Shown one piece after another: positions 25,701 to 32,929 of a stretch of DNA of 64,000 bases. Positions within the stretch are counted from its first letter, which is position 1; the number at the start of each line of letters is the position of its first letter. The stretch spans positions 4,216,001 to 4,280,000 of the forward strand of contig NZ_CP036274.1 of assembly GCF_007747655.1 (NCBI RefSeq). Reading direction: 5' to 3'. Made by a program: the position numbers and the translations under genes. The DNA is from Anatilimnocola aggregata (GTDB lineage: Bacteria; Planctomycetota; Planctomycetia; Pirellulales; Pirellulaceae). The notes beneath the pieces were generated by a model. It saw nothing but the letters and a program-made list of their open reading frames with translations, was not told where the DNA came from and did not search any database.

Positions 25701-27638
25701 TTGTTGCCGCGGCCGAACCTGGTCGATCTCAAGGTTATCGCCGCGCATCGCTACGACGAAAGCAAGCCCAGCTACGGCGCTGAAGAGTCCCTCTCGCAAG
25801 GCTCTGTAATGCGGCTGTATCCCAATCGAGATAGCTCGTTCAAGTTGATGCTGCAGAATTATGCCAGTGACGATAAGAAGGTCCGTGTGCAGCTGATTCG
25901 TGTGCCGCGGCAAACATTCGTGCCCGATGTGAACCGTCCGCAACCGTGGAGCCCCTATTTGTTCGGCGAAGGTCGGGCGCTAATTTCTGAATTGCAAGAT
26001 CTCGATGCTCAGTTGGCGAAGATGCAGACATTGCCTGCCTTTCTTGCTGAGCAGGTTGTCGCTGCTTCACCCGAGAAGACGCCAATCGTTCTGCCGTCGG
26101 CCAATTCGCCCCTGGTGCCGGTCACGCTGGAGTTAAAGAATGGCGCACCTGTGAATCCGGCCAATCCCGCTGCAACTCCGCCACCCGTCGATGTCACCAC
26201 GGGCCTGCTGTGTGTGATTACGAACGTCGAAAAACCGAGCGAGCGGTTCATTAAGTGGCTCGACCTGGTGCCGTATGCTCCGCACGAACTATTCGAGCTG
26301 CGCGAGAAAGACATCAGCTTCGTCGATGGCATGCTCAGCTTTAAGGTGACGTTGTTTGCGGCGGATGCCGCGGCTGGAATGCGGCTCGATCAGCCCCTGA
26401 AGGTGATTTGGGATCGAACCGGCACTGGCCTCGGCAAGCCGGATTACATGGAATCGATCATTAACCCGCAAACCTTGTCGGCGACCTTCAAGGCCGAGAT
26501 TCCCGAGGCCATTCGGCAGGATGTGGTGCTGCGGCTGAATATCGACGACTATCCGCGGGCGTTCGTCTACGGCTTGCAACTCGATAACAAGATTCAGGTC
26601 ATCAGTCCGCGGAATCTCAAACGCGATCAACTGAGCGGGTTGCATCTCAGCCGGCTGACGCACGACAAGACAATGTTCCTGATTCAATCGCAAGATGCGG
26701 TCTACACGCCTGCCGTGGTGCCCGAGACGGTGCCGCCCGATTTGGTGTTGAAGTACTTGCGGCGCGAAGAGCGCAGCATCGCCGGCATTCGCCTCGATAC
26801 GCCCGGCAATCGACAGAAGATGACCGCCGACCTGCAAGCGGACGTTCACTCTTCGTTTTTCACCGACGGAGGTTGGATCGAACTGGGTTATGAGGGAGCT
26901 GAGCCCAAGTATCGCTTTTTGCAAGATCGCGATATCAAGGTCACACTCGAAGGTTTGCTAACCGATGGCGGGCTGACCTTCCACACCACGGTCGATGACT
27001 TCCGCGGGCTCGATGTTGCGACCGATGCTTCGCCGCCGGATGACACGCGCACGCGTCTGAAGGCCAGTCTCAAAGGTGGCAAGCTGGACCTCTCTAGCGA
27101 TGCTGCCAATCACGTGCAGACGGTAGTCTTCGATCGCAAGGCACCGCTCTTTGAGGTGGAGGCGCTGCTGGTTAAGAACCGCATCCAGATCGACTACACG
27201 CGCCGCACCGACCTGATCGAAGTGCTTGGGCGCGTGACGGACGGCCAAGGCGTGGGGATTCAAACGGTGAAAGTGACCATGAGTCGTGAGCCTGACGGCA
27301 AGGTTGTCCCAGAAGGTATAAAGCCGGTGGTCTTAGAAACGATGCTCGCCCCTGACGGCACCTTTCGCGCGACTCGCGTAGTTCCCACGGGTCTGCCGCC
27401 AGGTACGACGCGCTTCAATATCGATGTGCAACCAATTGATCTCGTCAGTCGCGAAGGAACGCCGCAGACTTTGCAGCTGGAAATCGTCACCCCGGCACCA
27501 CGAGTCAACATTACTGACCGGCCGTCATTCACGCCGGAAGTAAAGAAAAAGGCCGACGAAGAAGCGACCAAAAAGAAGGTCGACGATTTCAAAAAGAACT
27601 TCCCCGGCGCGACGCCGCCACCACCCGGTGCCCCGTAA
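22761..27638 (+). CDS. Giant single-pass membrane protein with a caspase-like pseudo-enzyme domain
   Basis: About 1625 residues from ATG 22761, 7 bp after AAAGGA (a frame start at 22737 is less likely). A basic cytoplasmic tail is followed by one membrane segment at about residues 30-53 (WRWLLSLLAITLVAAAIWYLI). Next, at about 60-330, is a domain with the layout of caspase-like peptidases: TLIIYIRAHG at about 146-155 supplies the His-Gly, and KLVIIDAVHF at about 205-214 sits where DxC would be, with Val replacing the catalytic Cys. A Pro/Ala-rich linker (about 335-450) leads to a helical region and then beta-sandwich modules (VKITVTPNPVQLTDKEQPVQVTI). A carboxypeptidase-regulatory-like unit (VLGRVTDGQGVGIQTVKVTM) precedes a Lys/Pro-rich tail. 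Function unknown. Confidence 0.82.
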   Translation: MAATAGSAAGKRSWQGTQRPSFDANARHMWRWLLSLLAITLVAAAIWYLINAFDIPPKTLLISVTADREELGTVPPVPMLERDEQALKDWAQATEVPVHFAKLKGLRPVDEFCRKLGSDEEQPRFETVTADGTLRPSNKSLRKQDTLIIYIRAHGLAMIEGKDPQAKPTPFLVTSFQGLANISQSNSISVNELFANLAKLADVKKLVIIDAVHFNYDPRIGQLVNQFPSAVAQAFPVNAKNLWVILPGETGELSVVAPQQQQTLFSTALFSGLRAEDTKTARTSLPKLVEQIRDRYALARSDEADLSFWQKLQMLPTAEVASQGKLPDPTGTAIIFPTIPAPKKGKGEPAPEAKEPAEKKTAAGSKLRLPLGVGLNGQLALALQQPSDAPASPADDPAKPASEAPQATADPTAPAAAPMPPVVAPPVAPSPAPPAAAPAPSPADEKPRHSPFLSEFTQQLAEAWMLRDELENWESTFGRQGWSPVHFAPHHWRKLNAFLISYEERCRAGAVNDNRQLLLDLQQLIDGMRYLKRLLQQEVEPSNQGTGVVQDLSDAWYRLRSNGSVGPSKAWLSFQAAEKNSLHDANRALKIYADTAYRFPEYVRLQGIMLSAADVKLAIGTELENCELQLKEMRASFERQSEDHQMRPNIARDLLAQAAEVQRARQALDNKLSRFGQSLTSNRSVALPGRAQAIGLLLESPLIAAADRATLLDRVLPLLDPPASPATSLRPVASSGSGELIWDHLFDQVGSEVRVIKLLTAQDRPASRPDESLIGSAKYCLGRLNELTGTGAQPHSTASALGYEFREFYSQLPPRIMDRNRSLTNSSQGITRRQLLDLYHWLLLVDGRDAYRLRGLPVFLTQPFLPEPMPDSVKITVTPNPVQLTDKEQPVQVTIDVSTDQVDIENLNVQLFLEPGSGIDVIDRERPDASTAMSNVHVGSSKRWTHIFHLKSQRPGQGEAVNLAARVKFHEVSASQDVSCLLPRPNLVDLKVIAAHRYDESKPSYGAEESLSQGSVMRLYPNRDSSFKLMLQNYASDDKKVRVQLIRVPRQTFVPDVNRPQPWSPYLFGEGRALISELQDLDAQLAKMQTLPAFLAEQVVAASPEKTPIVLPSANSPLVPVTLELKNGAPVNPANPAATPPPVDVTTGLLCVITNVEKPSERFIKWLDLVPYAPHELFELREKDISFVDGMLSFKVTLFAADAAAGMRLDQPLKVIWDRTGTGLGKPDYMESIINPQTLSATFKAEIPEAIRQDVVLRLNIDDYPRAFVYGLQLDNKIQVISPRNLKRDQLSGLHLSRLTHDKTMFLIQSQDAVYTPAVVPETVPPDLVLKYLRREERSIAGIRLDTPGNRQKMTADLQADVHSSFFTDGGWIELGYEGAEPKYRFLQDRDIKVTLEGLLTDGGLTFHTTVDDFRGLDVATDASPPDDTRTRLKASLKGGKLDLSSDAANHVQTVVFDRKAPLFEVEALLVKNRIQIDYTRRTDLIEVLGRVTDGQGVGIQTVKVTMSREPDGKVVPEGIKPVVLETMLAPDGTFRATRVVPTGLPPGTTRFNIDVQPIDLVSREGTPQTLQLEIVTPAPRVNITDRPSFTPEVKKKADEEATKKKVDDFKKNFPGATPPPPGAP

Positions 27639-27810
27639 TCGCTGCCCGGCCACTGTGAGAAACTTTGTCGCTTAGGCCGCCCGAATGGGCGGCAGATTTG
27701 CCGCCAGCTGGCATATTCGGCAACTGCTCAAAAAAATCGAAGAAGTGAGTCAAGTCCGGACGAACCGAATTGCAGCGTATCGCTGCGCGGATGGAGCACA
27801 GAGAGAGCAG

Positions 27811-27834
27811 CACTGCAGCACTGCAGCACTGCAG
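27811..27834. repeat. Three tandem copies of CACTGCAG
   Basis: The unit CACTGCAG is repeated three times, extended on both sides by partial copies, in the leader 54-77 bp before the OB-fold-like gene at 27888. Each unit contains the palindrome CTGCAG. It is too short and regular for a CRISPR; slipped-strand expansion could vary its length. Confidence 0.7.
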
Positions 27835-27887
27835 CTGGCGGCAGGAATCCGCCGCTCGGCAAATCCAACGATTTGGAGTTCGGTTCG

Positions 27888-28469
27888 ATGAATTCATTGC
27901 TAATGGCTCTCTGCCTTTGTTCCGCGGAATTGGGCGGCGGCAACTGCCCCAACTGCGTTCCCGGTCACGGCGACGTAATGGGCTCGCCAGAAGAAATCGG
28001 CTATCGCGTCGTCAGCAAGGGCGATCCTTGTTACCGCGGCACTATTTTCCCCGCCCTCAAACTCACGCGAGCCTATCGCGACAATCAGGCATTTGCCTAC
28101 CATCACTTTGAAGGGAAACGGCTGCAAATATCTGGCCGCCTCGTCAACGTGAAGCGCGACCTGGTTCCCGTAGCCGTCCGTGATGCGGACGGTCGAATTG
28201 TGCTTGACCAGTTCGGCAATCAGCAGCTGGAACAGAAAGAAGCCTTCGTGGCGCTCGTCACGCCCGATGGCAAACTGCCGCTGCAGTTCGGCCTCGAGTT
28301 CCGCTTTCTGGTCGACGACATCAAGACCAAGCCAGAAATTCGCTGTGCCCTGGCCGCCCTCTGGGCGGGCCAATTCGTGACGCTGAAGGGAGACTGCAAA
28401 GGTGCCCTCACATCGCCCGATGGTCTGTACACCGCCATCATCTTCGAGAAGAGCGAAATCGTCCCCTAG
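27888..28469 (+). CDS. Secreted tRNA_anti-like (OB-fold) protein
   Basis: This protein of 193 residues runs from ATG 27888 with GGAG 10 bp upstream. It has a short hydrophobic N-terminus (MNSLLMALCLCSAELGGG) that could be a weak signal sequence, then a Cys pair (NCPNC). The segment LTRAYRDNQAFAYHHFEGKRLQISGRLVNV is the hallmark of the tRNA_anti-like family: acidic/aliphatic helix, then GKxLxVSGxV. It closes with CALAALWAGQFVTLKGDCKGAL and a final strand TAIIFEKSEIV, the usual GxxVTVxGxCxG. Such OB folds bind nucleic acid or oligosaccharide in other contexts, but the function here is unknown. It is followed by the convergent response regulator. Confidence 0.75.
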   Translation: MNSLLMALCLCSAELGGGNCPNCVPGHGDVMGSPEEIGYRVVSKGDPCYRGTIFPALKLTRAYRDNQAFAYHHFEGKRLQISGRLVNVKRDLVPVAVRDADGRIVLDQFGNQQLEQKEAFVALVTPDGKLPLQFGLEFRFLVDDIKTKPEIRCALAALWAGQFVTLKGDCKGALTSPDGLYTAIIFEKSEIVP

Positions 28470-28496
28470 TGGCGACGATGGCTTCCTCGCAGCGGC

Positions 28497-28904
28497 CTAA
28501 CCAATTTGCCGCTGCACAGCGTCAATCAGCTTGTCCATGGCGAAGGGCTTACGCAGATAGTCATCGACCTGCAATTGGTCGACGGCATAGTCGCGGTGAC
28601 GAGTCCCTTCGTTAGCGGTCACCATGATGACCTTCACGGTGCTCTTCAAACCCAACCGCAATTTCTCAAGCACGAGAAAGCCGCTCCGCTTGGGCATCAT
28701 CATGTCCAGAATGATCAGGTCGGGATGTTCGACCTCGGCCATCGCCAGCCCTTGGTTGCCGTCGCGGGCCACCAGAATCTGATACCCCTTCGATTCTAGC
28801 GCGTAACGCATGGCGTCGATGATTTCGGCATCGTCGTCCACCAGCAAGATCCGCTTTTGCGCAGGGCTGGTGGTGTCGGCGACTGGCTGTTGCTCCTGGG
28901 GCAT
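28497..28904 (-). CDS. Single-domain response regulator (CheY-like)
   Basis: This protein of 135 residues is a receiver domain with no output domain. The acidic pocket is RILLVDDDAEI (Asp23-25), the phosphorylation site is Asp67 in PDLIILDMMMPKRSG, the switch Thr is in VIMVTANEG (about 96) and the conserved Lys is in DYLRKPF (about 119). It would be phosphorylated by a histidine kinase, possibly relaying to a partner or a hybrid kinase; none is encoded in this window. A 15-residue Gln/Pro/Thr-rich leader precedes the domain. It is divergent from the PhyH gene, with 192 bp between starts. Confidence 0.93.
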   Translation of the reverse strand: MPQEQQPVADTTSPAQKRILLVDDDAEIIDAMRYALESKGYQILVARDGNQGLAMAEVEHPDLIILDMMMPKRSGFLVLEKLRLGLKSTVKVIMVTANEGTRHRDYAVDQLQVDDYLRKPFAMDKLIDAVQRQIG

Positions 28905-29096
28905 TTCGACGCTCGTTTCCTACGCGTTACTGCGGGCCTGAAAGTCATTTTCTCGCACGGGCTTTCTCAGGAAAGCACCCCTGCCGACCACGCGTGTGGC
29001 CAAAGCAGTTTTACCAACTGGTCTGTCTAGCTTATAAAAGCAGTTTAGCAGAAGCAATCTGCCAGTACGAAGTACCAGCTCCGAGCGCTGCCCAAT

Positions 29097-29867
29097 ATGA
29101 ACACTCTGCAGACCACCGTTTTCACCGACCGCCAGCTTGCTACCTACCGGGAAGATGGGTTTTTCATCGCCCGCGGGCTGTTTGACGACGTCGAGATCAA
29201 CCGTTTGCTCGAATATGCCCGCACCGACCCGAATTTTGCCGCGTCCCTTTATGGGCGCAAAGATTCGACCGGCATGGAGACCAAATTGGCCCTCTGGAAC
29301 ACGGCTGGCGAAGACCTGTACGGCATGTTTGCCCGCTCGCCGCAAATTGTCGACCGCCTGGAGCAGTGCCTCGGAGGCGAGGTCTATCTCTATCACATGA
29401 AGATGATGCTCAAAGAGCCGCACGTGGGCGGCGCTTGGGAATGGCATCAGGATTACGGCTATTGGTACAACAACGGCTGCCTCTATCCGCTGCTTGCCAG
29501 CTGCCTGATTGCCGTCAATGCCCACACCCGCGCCAATGGCTGCCTGCAAGTGCTGCGCGGTTCGCATTTGCTCGGGCGGATCGACCACGGCAAGACCGGC
29601 GATCAAACCGGGGCCGACCTGGAACGAGTGAATGCCGCCCTCGAACGGTTGGACCTCGTCTACTGCGAATGTGCGCCTGGCGACGCCATCTTCTTCGATA
29701 GCAACCTGCTCCACCGCAGCGACGCTAACACCTCCGACGACCCCCGCTGGTCCCTCATCTGCTGCTACAACGCCCGGCGGAACGATCCTTACAAGGACTC
29801 GCGCCATCCTCGCTACACGCCCCTCAGCAAAGTCAGCACGTCGGCCATTCGTGACTGGGGAGCGTAG
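29097..29867 (+). CDS. Phytanoyl-CoA dioxygenase (PhyH) family protein
   Basis: This protein of 256 residues is an Fe(II)/2-oxoglutarate-dependent oxygenase. The iron ligands are H117 and D119 in GAWEWHQDYGYWYNNG and a distal His in NLLHRSDANTSDDPRW (about 206). FTDRQLATYREDGFFIARGLF at the start is the common PhyH opening, and GCLQVLRGSHLLGRIDHG is the conserved sheet with the substrate loop. Arg of the RWSLICCYNARRNDP segment probably binds 2-oxoglutarate. Substrate cannot be told; the planctomycete members are numerous. It would act in the cytoplasm. No obvious operon partner; the accessory island begins about 150 bp downstream. Confidence 0.9.
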   Translation: MNTLQTTVFTDRQLATYREDGFFIARGLFDDVEINRLLEYARTDPNFAASLYGRKDSTGMETKLALWNTAGEDLYGMFARSPQIVDRLEQCLGGEVYLYHMKMMLKEPHVGGAWEWHQDYGYWYNNGCLYPLLASCLIAVNAHTRANGCLQVLRGSHLLGRIDHGKTGDQTGADLERVNAALERLDLVYCECAPGDAIFFDSNLLHRSDANTSDDPRWSLICCYNARRNDPYKDSRHPRYTPLSKVSTSAIRDWGA

Positions 29868-29907
29868 ATCAGCACCGTGCAAACGCGCCTAAACGTTCAA
29901 CCAGCAC

Positions 29908-29973
29908 TCCCTTAATTGAACAGTCATTGCTCGGAAACCCGAGAGTTGCGCTATCTGCTGTCCAATTAAGGAA
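29908..29973. repeat. 66-bp nested inverted repeat at the left edge of the island
   Basis: TCCCTTAATTGAACAG (29908-29923) and CTGTCCAATTAAGGAA (29958-29973) form a 16-bp imperfect inverted repeat. Inside it, CTCGG and CCGAG (29930-29943) form a small hairpin with an AAAC loop. The element lies between the PhyH stop and the IS4 element. There is no T tract directly after it. Confidence 0.55.
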
Positions 29974-30005
29974 CTCTTATTTGAACACCCTCCCGTTTTT
30001 TGGGG

Positions 30006-30014
30006 GGTGGCACG
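30006..30014. repeat. Left 9-bp target duplication of the IS4-family element
   Basis: GGTGGCACG directly precedes the left terminal inverted repeat and is repeated exactly at 31563-31571 directly after the right one. It is part of the terminal arm of a MITE-like repeat, which is the insertion target. Confidence 0.9.
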
Positions 30015-31562
30015 CAACGCCGTGAACCCTTTTTGGCGAGAGTGAAAAAGTCTTGATGCGATTGAGGTTAGTGGCGATGCTTTCGTTTCTCACCGCGAAA
30101 GGATCGTTCACCGCTCACCCGAAAGGATTCGGGAATGTCGCATCAAGACCCTAGTCGAAGTCAGCAAGGTCGAAGTCAGGTTGTCGTTGCCGAGTTCCAA
30201 GCGGATCAGCTCAAGCAGTCACTGGAGCGATTGCTCGGCGAGGGGGACTGGGGTGCGATTCGGTTTCGTGACGACTGCACGTGGGGCCCACGGCAATTGG
30301 CGGCCACGGCGTTGCTCTGGGCTTGGTCGGATGAACTCACGCTGGGGGACCGCTTCTTTGCTGCCCGCAGATTAGCTCAATTTCTGTTTGCGCCGCAACA
30401 GGAGTTTGCCAGTTCGGTGCAAGCCTTCATGAAGTTGCTGCTGCGTTGGACGGTGCTGCTGGTCGGCGTATTGCAGGTGACGTTTCGACGGCAGATGCAG
30501 CGTGCATTTCCCACCCTTTGGCGAGTTCATGGCCTGGTCCTCTTCGGCATTGATGGCAGCCGAGTCGACGTGCCGCGAAGCAAGTCACACGAGGCGGCAC
30601 ATGCTCCGGTTCGCGATGGTAAGGGACGAAAACTCAAACGCAATCGTCGCCAGAAACCGCGCACCGCGATTCACTCGCGCAAGGCAAGCGTCCCGCAAAT
30701 GTGGTTGACCCTGCTGTTTCACGTCGGCACAGGACTGCCTTGGTCGTGGCGAATCGGTCCGACCGGCAGTAGCGAGCGCGAGCATTGGTTGGCGATGCTC
30801 GACGAACTTCCGAGCAATGCCCTGATCACCGCCGATGCTGGCTTCGTGGGTTACGATTGTCTGCGCGCCGTTGTTAACAGTGGTCGCCATTTCCTGGTGC
30901 GAGTCGGTTCGAATGTGCGTCTGCTGTACAAGCTGGGCTTCTCCCGCGAAGTCGTTGGCACGGTGTATCTCTGGCCCGATCGTGCTGCCCGTCGCAGCCA
31001 GCCGCCGCTCGTGTTACGCCTCGTCGTGGCCACTGGTGGAAAGTATCCGGTCTACTTGCTCACCAGCGTCGGAGAAGAAGAATTATCGCGCGGACAAGTC
31101 CTCGACGTTTACCGTCGTCGCTGGGGCGTGGAACTCTTCTTTCGCCACTTGAAGCAAACGTATCAGCGCCGCAAACTTCGCAGCACCAATGCCGCGCATG
31201 CGCGTTTGGAGTTGGAGTGGTCGCTGCTGGGACTATGGAGCATGGCGCTCGATGCTCAGGTCCAAGCGACGCGCGTACAACTAGATCCTACTCAACTCAG
31301 CCTAGCGGGCGTCTGGCGCACGTATCGGCGGCTGATGCGCGACTATCGACATCCGCTGGCTCGGCAACAATCGCTCCCCCACCAACTCCCTCAAGCAGTG
31401 CGCGACACCTACGAGCGAGCCAACAAATCCAGCCGCAACTATCCTCGCAAAAAACGTCCCGACCCGCCCGCTGGCTCTCCCGAGTTCCTACTCGCTACCA
31501 AGTCCCAAATCCATCGCGCCCGCTACCTCACGACCGCTGCCTAAAAAGGGTTCACGGCGTTG
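30015..31562. mobile_element. Complete IS4-family insertion sequence (1548 bp)
   Basis: Perfect 20-bp terminal inverted repeats CAACGCCGTGAACCCTTTTT (30015-30034, and reversed at 31543-31562) enclose one transposase gene. The element is bounded by 9-bp direct repeats GGTGGCACG (30006-30014 and 31563-31571), which are target duplications. Size, repeat length and transposase agree with the IS4 group. Because repeats, duplication and gene are all intact, the insertion is probably recent and the element may still be active. The transposase stop codon lies inside the right repeat. Confidence 0.95.
30135..31544 (+). CDS. IS4-family transposase (DDE)
   Basis: This protein of 469 residues is an RNase H-fold DDE transposase. 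The first catalytic Asp is in LFGIDGSRVDVPRS (about 140) and the second is in ALITADAGFVGYD (about 234). The Glu is in VYRRRWGVELFFRHLKQTY (about 332), which fits the IS4 signature Y-(2)-R-(3)-E-(6)-K exactly. It would cut both strands at the element ends and reinsert it, acting on chromosomal DNA. The frame is intact and long enough to be functional. The leader inside the element carries a short direct repeat (GAAAGGAT at about 30097 and 30121), and the ATG has GAAAGGA about 9 bp upstream. Confidence 0.95.
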   Translation: MSHQDPSRSQQGRSQVVVAEFQADQLKQSLERLLGEGDWGAIRFRDDCTWGPRQLAATALLWAWSDELTLGDRFFAARRLAQFLFAPQQEFASSVQAFMKLLLRWTVLLVGVLQVTFRRQMQRAFPTLWRVHGLVLFGIDGSRVDVPRSKSHEAAHAPVRDGKGRKLKRNRRQKPRTAIHSRKASVPQMWLTLLFHVGTGLPWSWRIGPTGSSEREHWLAMLDELPSNALITADAGFVGYDCLRAVVNSGRHFLVRVGSNVRLLYKLGFSREVVGTVYLWPDRAARRSQPPLVLRLVVATGGKYPVYLLTSVGEEELSRGQVLDVYRRRWGVELFFRHLKQTYQRRKLRSTNAAHARLELEWSLLGLWSMALDAQVQATRVQLDPTQLSLAGVWRTYRRLMRDYRHPLARQQSLPHQLPQAVRDTYERANKSSRNYPRKKRPDPPAGSPEFLLATKSQIHRARYLTTAA

Positions 31563-31790
31563 GGTGGCACGTGGTGGTACTCCACCCGTGTGCTCCGATG
31601 TCTTCTGCGGTAAGGTTGCTTGCCAAGGGTGACGGAAATCAGCTCGAATTCGCCTGCAGTTGCAGCGCAGTGTTACCTCAGAATGGCATGTACTCCACCA
31701 CTCGCTGCGTCATTCCCGCGCACGAAAATGGCCAGCAAACACGGGTGAGTACTCCCGTGCCACCCAATAATCAGCAGCGTTCAGACGTGC
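31562..31790. repeat. MITE-like repeat, copy 1 (interrupted by the IS)
   Basis: The core 31562-31765 matches 32583-32783 with only a few differences, except in its left arm, and the match continues to 31790. The right arm (31738-31765) is AACACGGGTGAGTACTCCCG followed by TGCCACCC, the reverse complement of the copy-2 left arm. The IS4 element split this copy inside its left arm (GGGTGGCACG), so the first bases are also present at 30005-30014. There is no coding capacity. Confidence 0.8.
31563..31571. repeat. Right 9-bp target duplication of the IS4-family element
   Basis: GGTGGCACG directly after the right terminal repeat, matching 30006-30014 exactly. Confidence 0.9.
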
Positions 31791-31826
31791 GACGCCGCCG
31801 GGGACGTCGATGCTGCACAGAAAACA

Positions 31827-31916
31827 TGCGAACAAACAAATCCAGCCGACGTGCGGAAAGACTCGGCTCAAGATGGTTCATCAACCGCCGCACGCAGCTG
31901 ATTTGTAGTGTTAGGC
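31827..31916 (+). repeat. Integron attC-like recombination site
   Basis: The 90-bp site ends in the R' box GTTAGGC (31910-31916) and begins near GCGAAC with the conserved AAC (31831-31833). The left arm AACAAACAAATCCAGC (31831-31846) pairs with GCTGATTTGTAGTGTT (31897-31912) with a few bulges, and GTGCGG (31851-31856) pairs with CCGCAC (31888-31893). This is the imperfect-hairpin layout of attC (59-base) sites, of usual length. The R'' box is degenerate. It immediately precedes the 191-residue gene. Confidence 0.6.
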
Positions 31917-31936
31917 ATCCAAAGGGCACAGCTGCT

Positions 31937-32512
31937 ATGGACCACGACGACGGGTACGCGTTCCCGGCTGCAAACATCGGAGATACGGACTTGGTCGCTC
32001 TTGCCCAGACCAACCCCACGGCGGCCAAGGAGATCGCGCGACTCGAAGTCCTGTTGAGTCGCGGCGAGGAAACCAAGGAGGAGTTCCTGCAGCTTTGCCA
32101 GTTGCTATTCGATGTGGGTTCGATTTCAGCATCTGAAATCCTGCTGCGCCGCAACCTTGACTACTATGAGGGCCACGCGCTTTACGTTCGTCTGCACGGC
32201 TCAGCCAAGCAAGAAGAGTTCGCTACGGCGATTGCGGCTTTCAAGTCGCAATTCGAAGTGGACTTGGTGCTGATGGCGGAGAACTACTTTCTTGTTTCAA
32301 TGTTTCGCTCGAATGGAGGCCCGCGGCGCTTCGACGATCTCGTCCTCCTTTCGAGCCCTTGTGAGATCAAGTTCGGTTACATTGAGCAAGACAAGGTCGA
32401 AGCGGACGTGACATTGCTTGATCCAGGGCGAGAGGTCTTCGCCGCCGATGAATGCTTGTTGTTGTTCTTCGTGAATGGTGTTTGGGAACTCGCGGATCCG
32501 CTGGATACATAA
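31937..32512 (+). CDS. Hypothetical protein, probable integron-type cassette gene
   Basis: This protein of 191 residues is not recognised. The N-terminal part (NPTAAKEIARLEVLLSRGEETKEEFLQLCQLLFDVGSISASEILLRRNLDYYEGHALYVRLHG) reads as TPR-like helices. The rest is beta-rich (EIKFGYIEQDKVEADVTLLDPG, ECLLLFFVNGVWELADPLDT). No signal peptide or catalytic motif is seen. ATG 31937 is chosen since it lies 20 bp after an attC-like R' box, the expected layout of a cassette. The open frame extends upstream into the IS, but that part is IS and repeat DNA. The stop (32510-32512) overlaps the next attC-like left arm, also as in cassettes. Confidence 0.7.
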   Translation: MDHDDGYAFPAANIGDTDLVALAQTNPTAAKEIARLEVLLSRGEETKEEFLQLCQLLFDVGSISASEILLRRNLDYYEGHALYVRLHGSAKQEEFATAIAAFKSQFEVDLVLMAENYFLVSMFRSNGGPRRFDDLVLLSSPCEIKFGYIEQDKVEADVTLLDPGREVFAADECLLLFFVNGVWELADPLDT

Positions 32513-32900
32513 CAAGTCGCTGCACCAGACGGGGGCCGCATTACGGTTTTTCGGAATTCACAGGTTCCTCGGCGGCCCCGGCGGGTGGCACGGGAGTACT
32601 CACCCGTGTTCTTCCCTGTCTTCTGCGGTAAGGTTGCTTGCCAAGAGTGACGGAAATCAGCTCGAATTCACCTGCAGTTGCAGCGCAGCGTTACCTCAGA
32701 ATGGCATGTACTCCACCACTCGCTGCGTCATTCCCGCGCACGAAAATGGCCAGCAAACACGGGTGAGTACTCCCGTGCCACCCGATAATCAGCAGCGTTC
32801 AGACGTGCCACCCCGCTGCAAATCAAATTGTGGCCCCTTTTATTTTTCTTGCTTACTGCACTCTGCTCTGATTCAAATATCCTTCGCGGCGACGTTAGAT
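32507..32900 (+). repeat. Second attC-like site, apparently split by MITE copy 2
   Basis: The left half ATAACAAGTCGCTGCACC (32509-32526) overlaps the stop codon and looks like an attC start. The right half GCGGCGAC-GTTAGAT (32886-32900) ends in a box fitting GTTRRRY. GTCGCTGC (32516-32523) pairs with GCGGCGAC at 7 of 8 positions. The 390 bp between is too long for an attC, but it contains MITE copy 2 (32583-32808), so the site may have been interrupted by insertion. Confidence 0.4.
32583..32808. repeat. MITE-like repeat, copy 2 (intact)
   Basis: The terminal inverted repeats are perfect over 28 bp: 32583-32610 (GGGTGGCACGGGAGTACTCA then CCCGTGTT) and 32756-32783 (its reverse complement). Each arm is itself nearly palindromic around GAGTACTC. 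The interior of 145 bp has no gene. It is a direct repeat of the copy at 31562. A further GTGCCACCC at 32806-32814 hints at a slightly larger element. Confidence 0.8.
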
Positions 32901-32929
32901 CTAGGAAGTGAGCAGGTGGTGGCTAATTG

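Noticed and set aside
27811-27834. CRISPR-like array
   Set aside because: The unit is 8 bp, has no spacers and no cas genes are present.
28920-29882. Open frame of about 320 codons antisense to the PhyH gene
   Set aside because: The plus strand encodes PhyH with all iron ligands. The antisense product is not recognisable.
31217-31936. Extension of the 191-residue gene's frame upstream through the IS and MITE copy 1
   Set aside because: This part reads through transposase DNA and non-coding repeat, and contains the attC-like site. ATG 31937 fits the cassette layout better.
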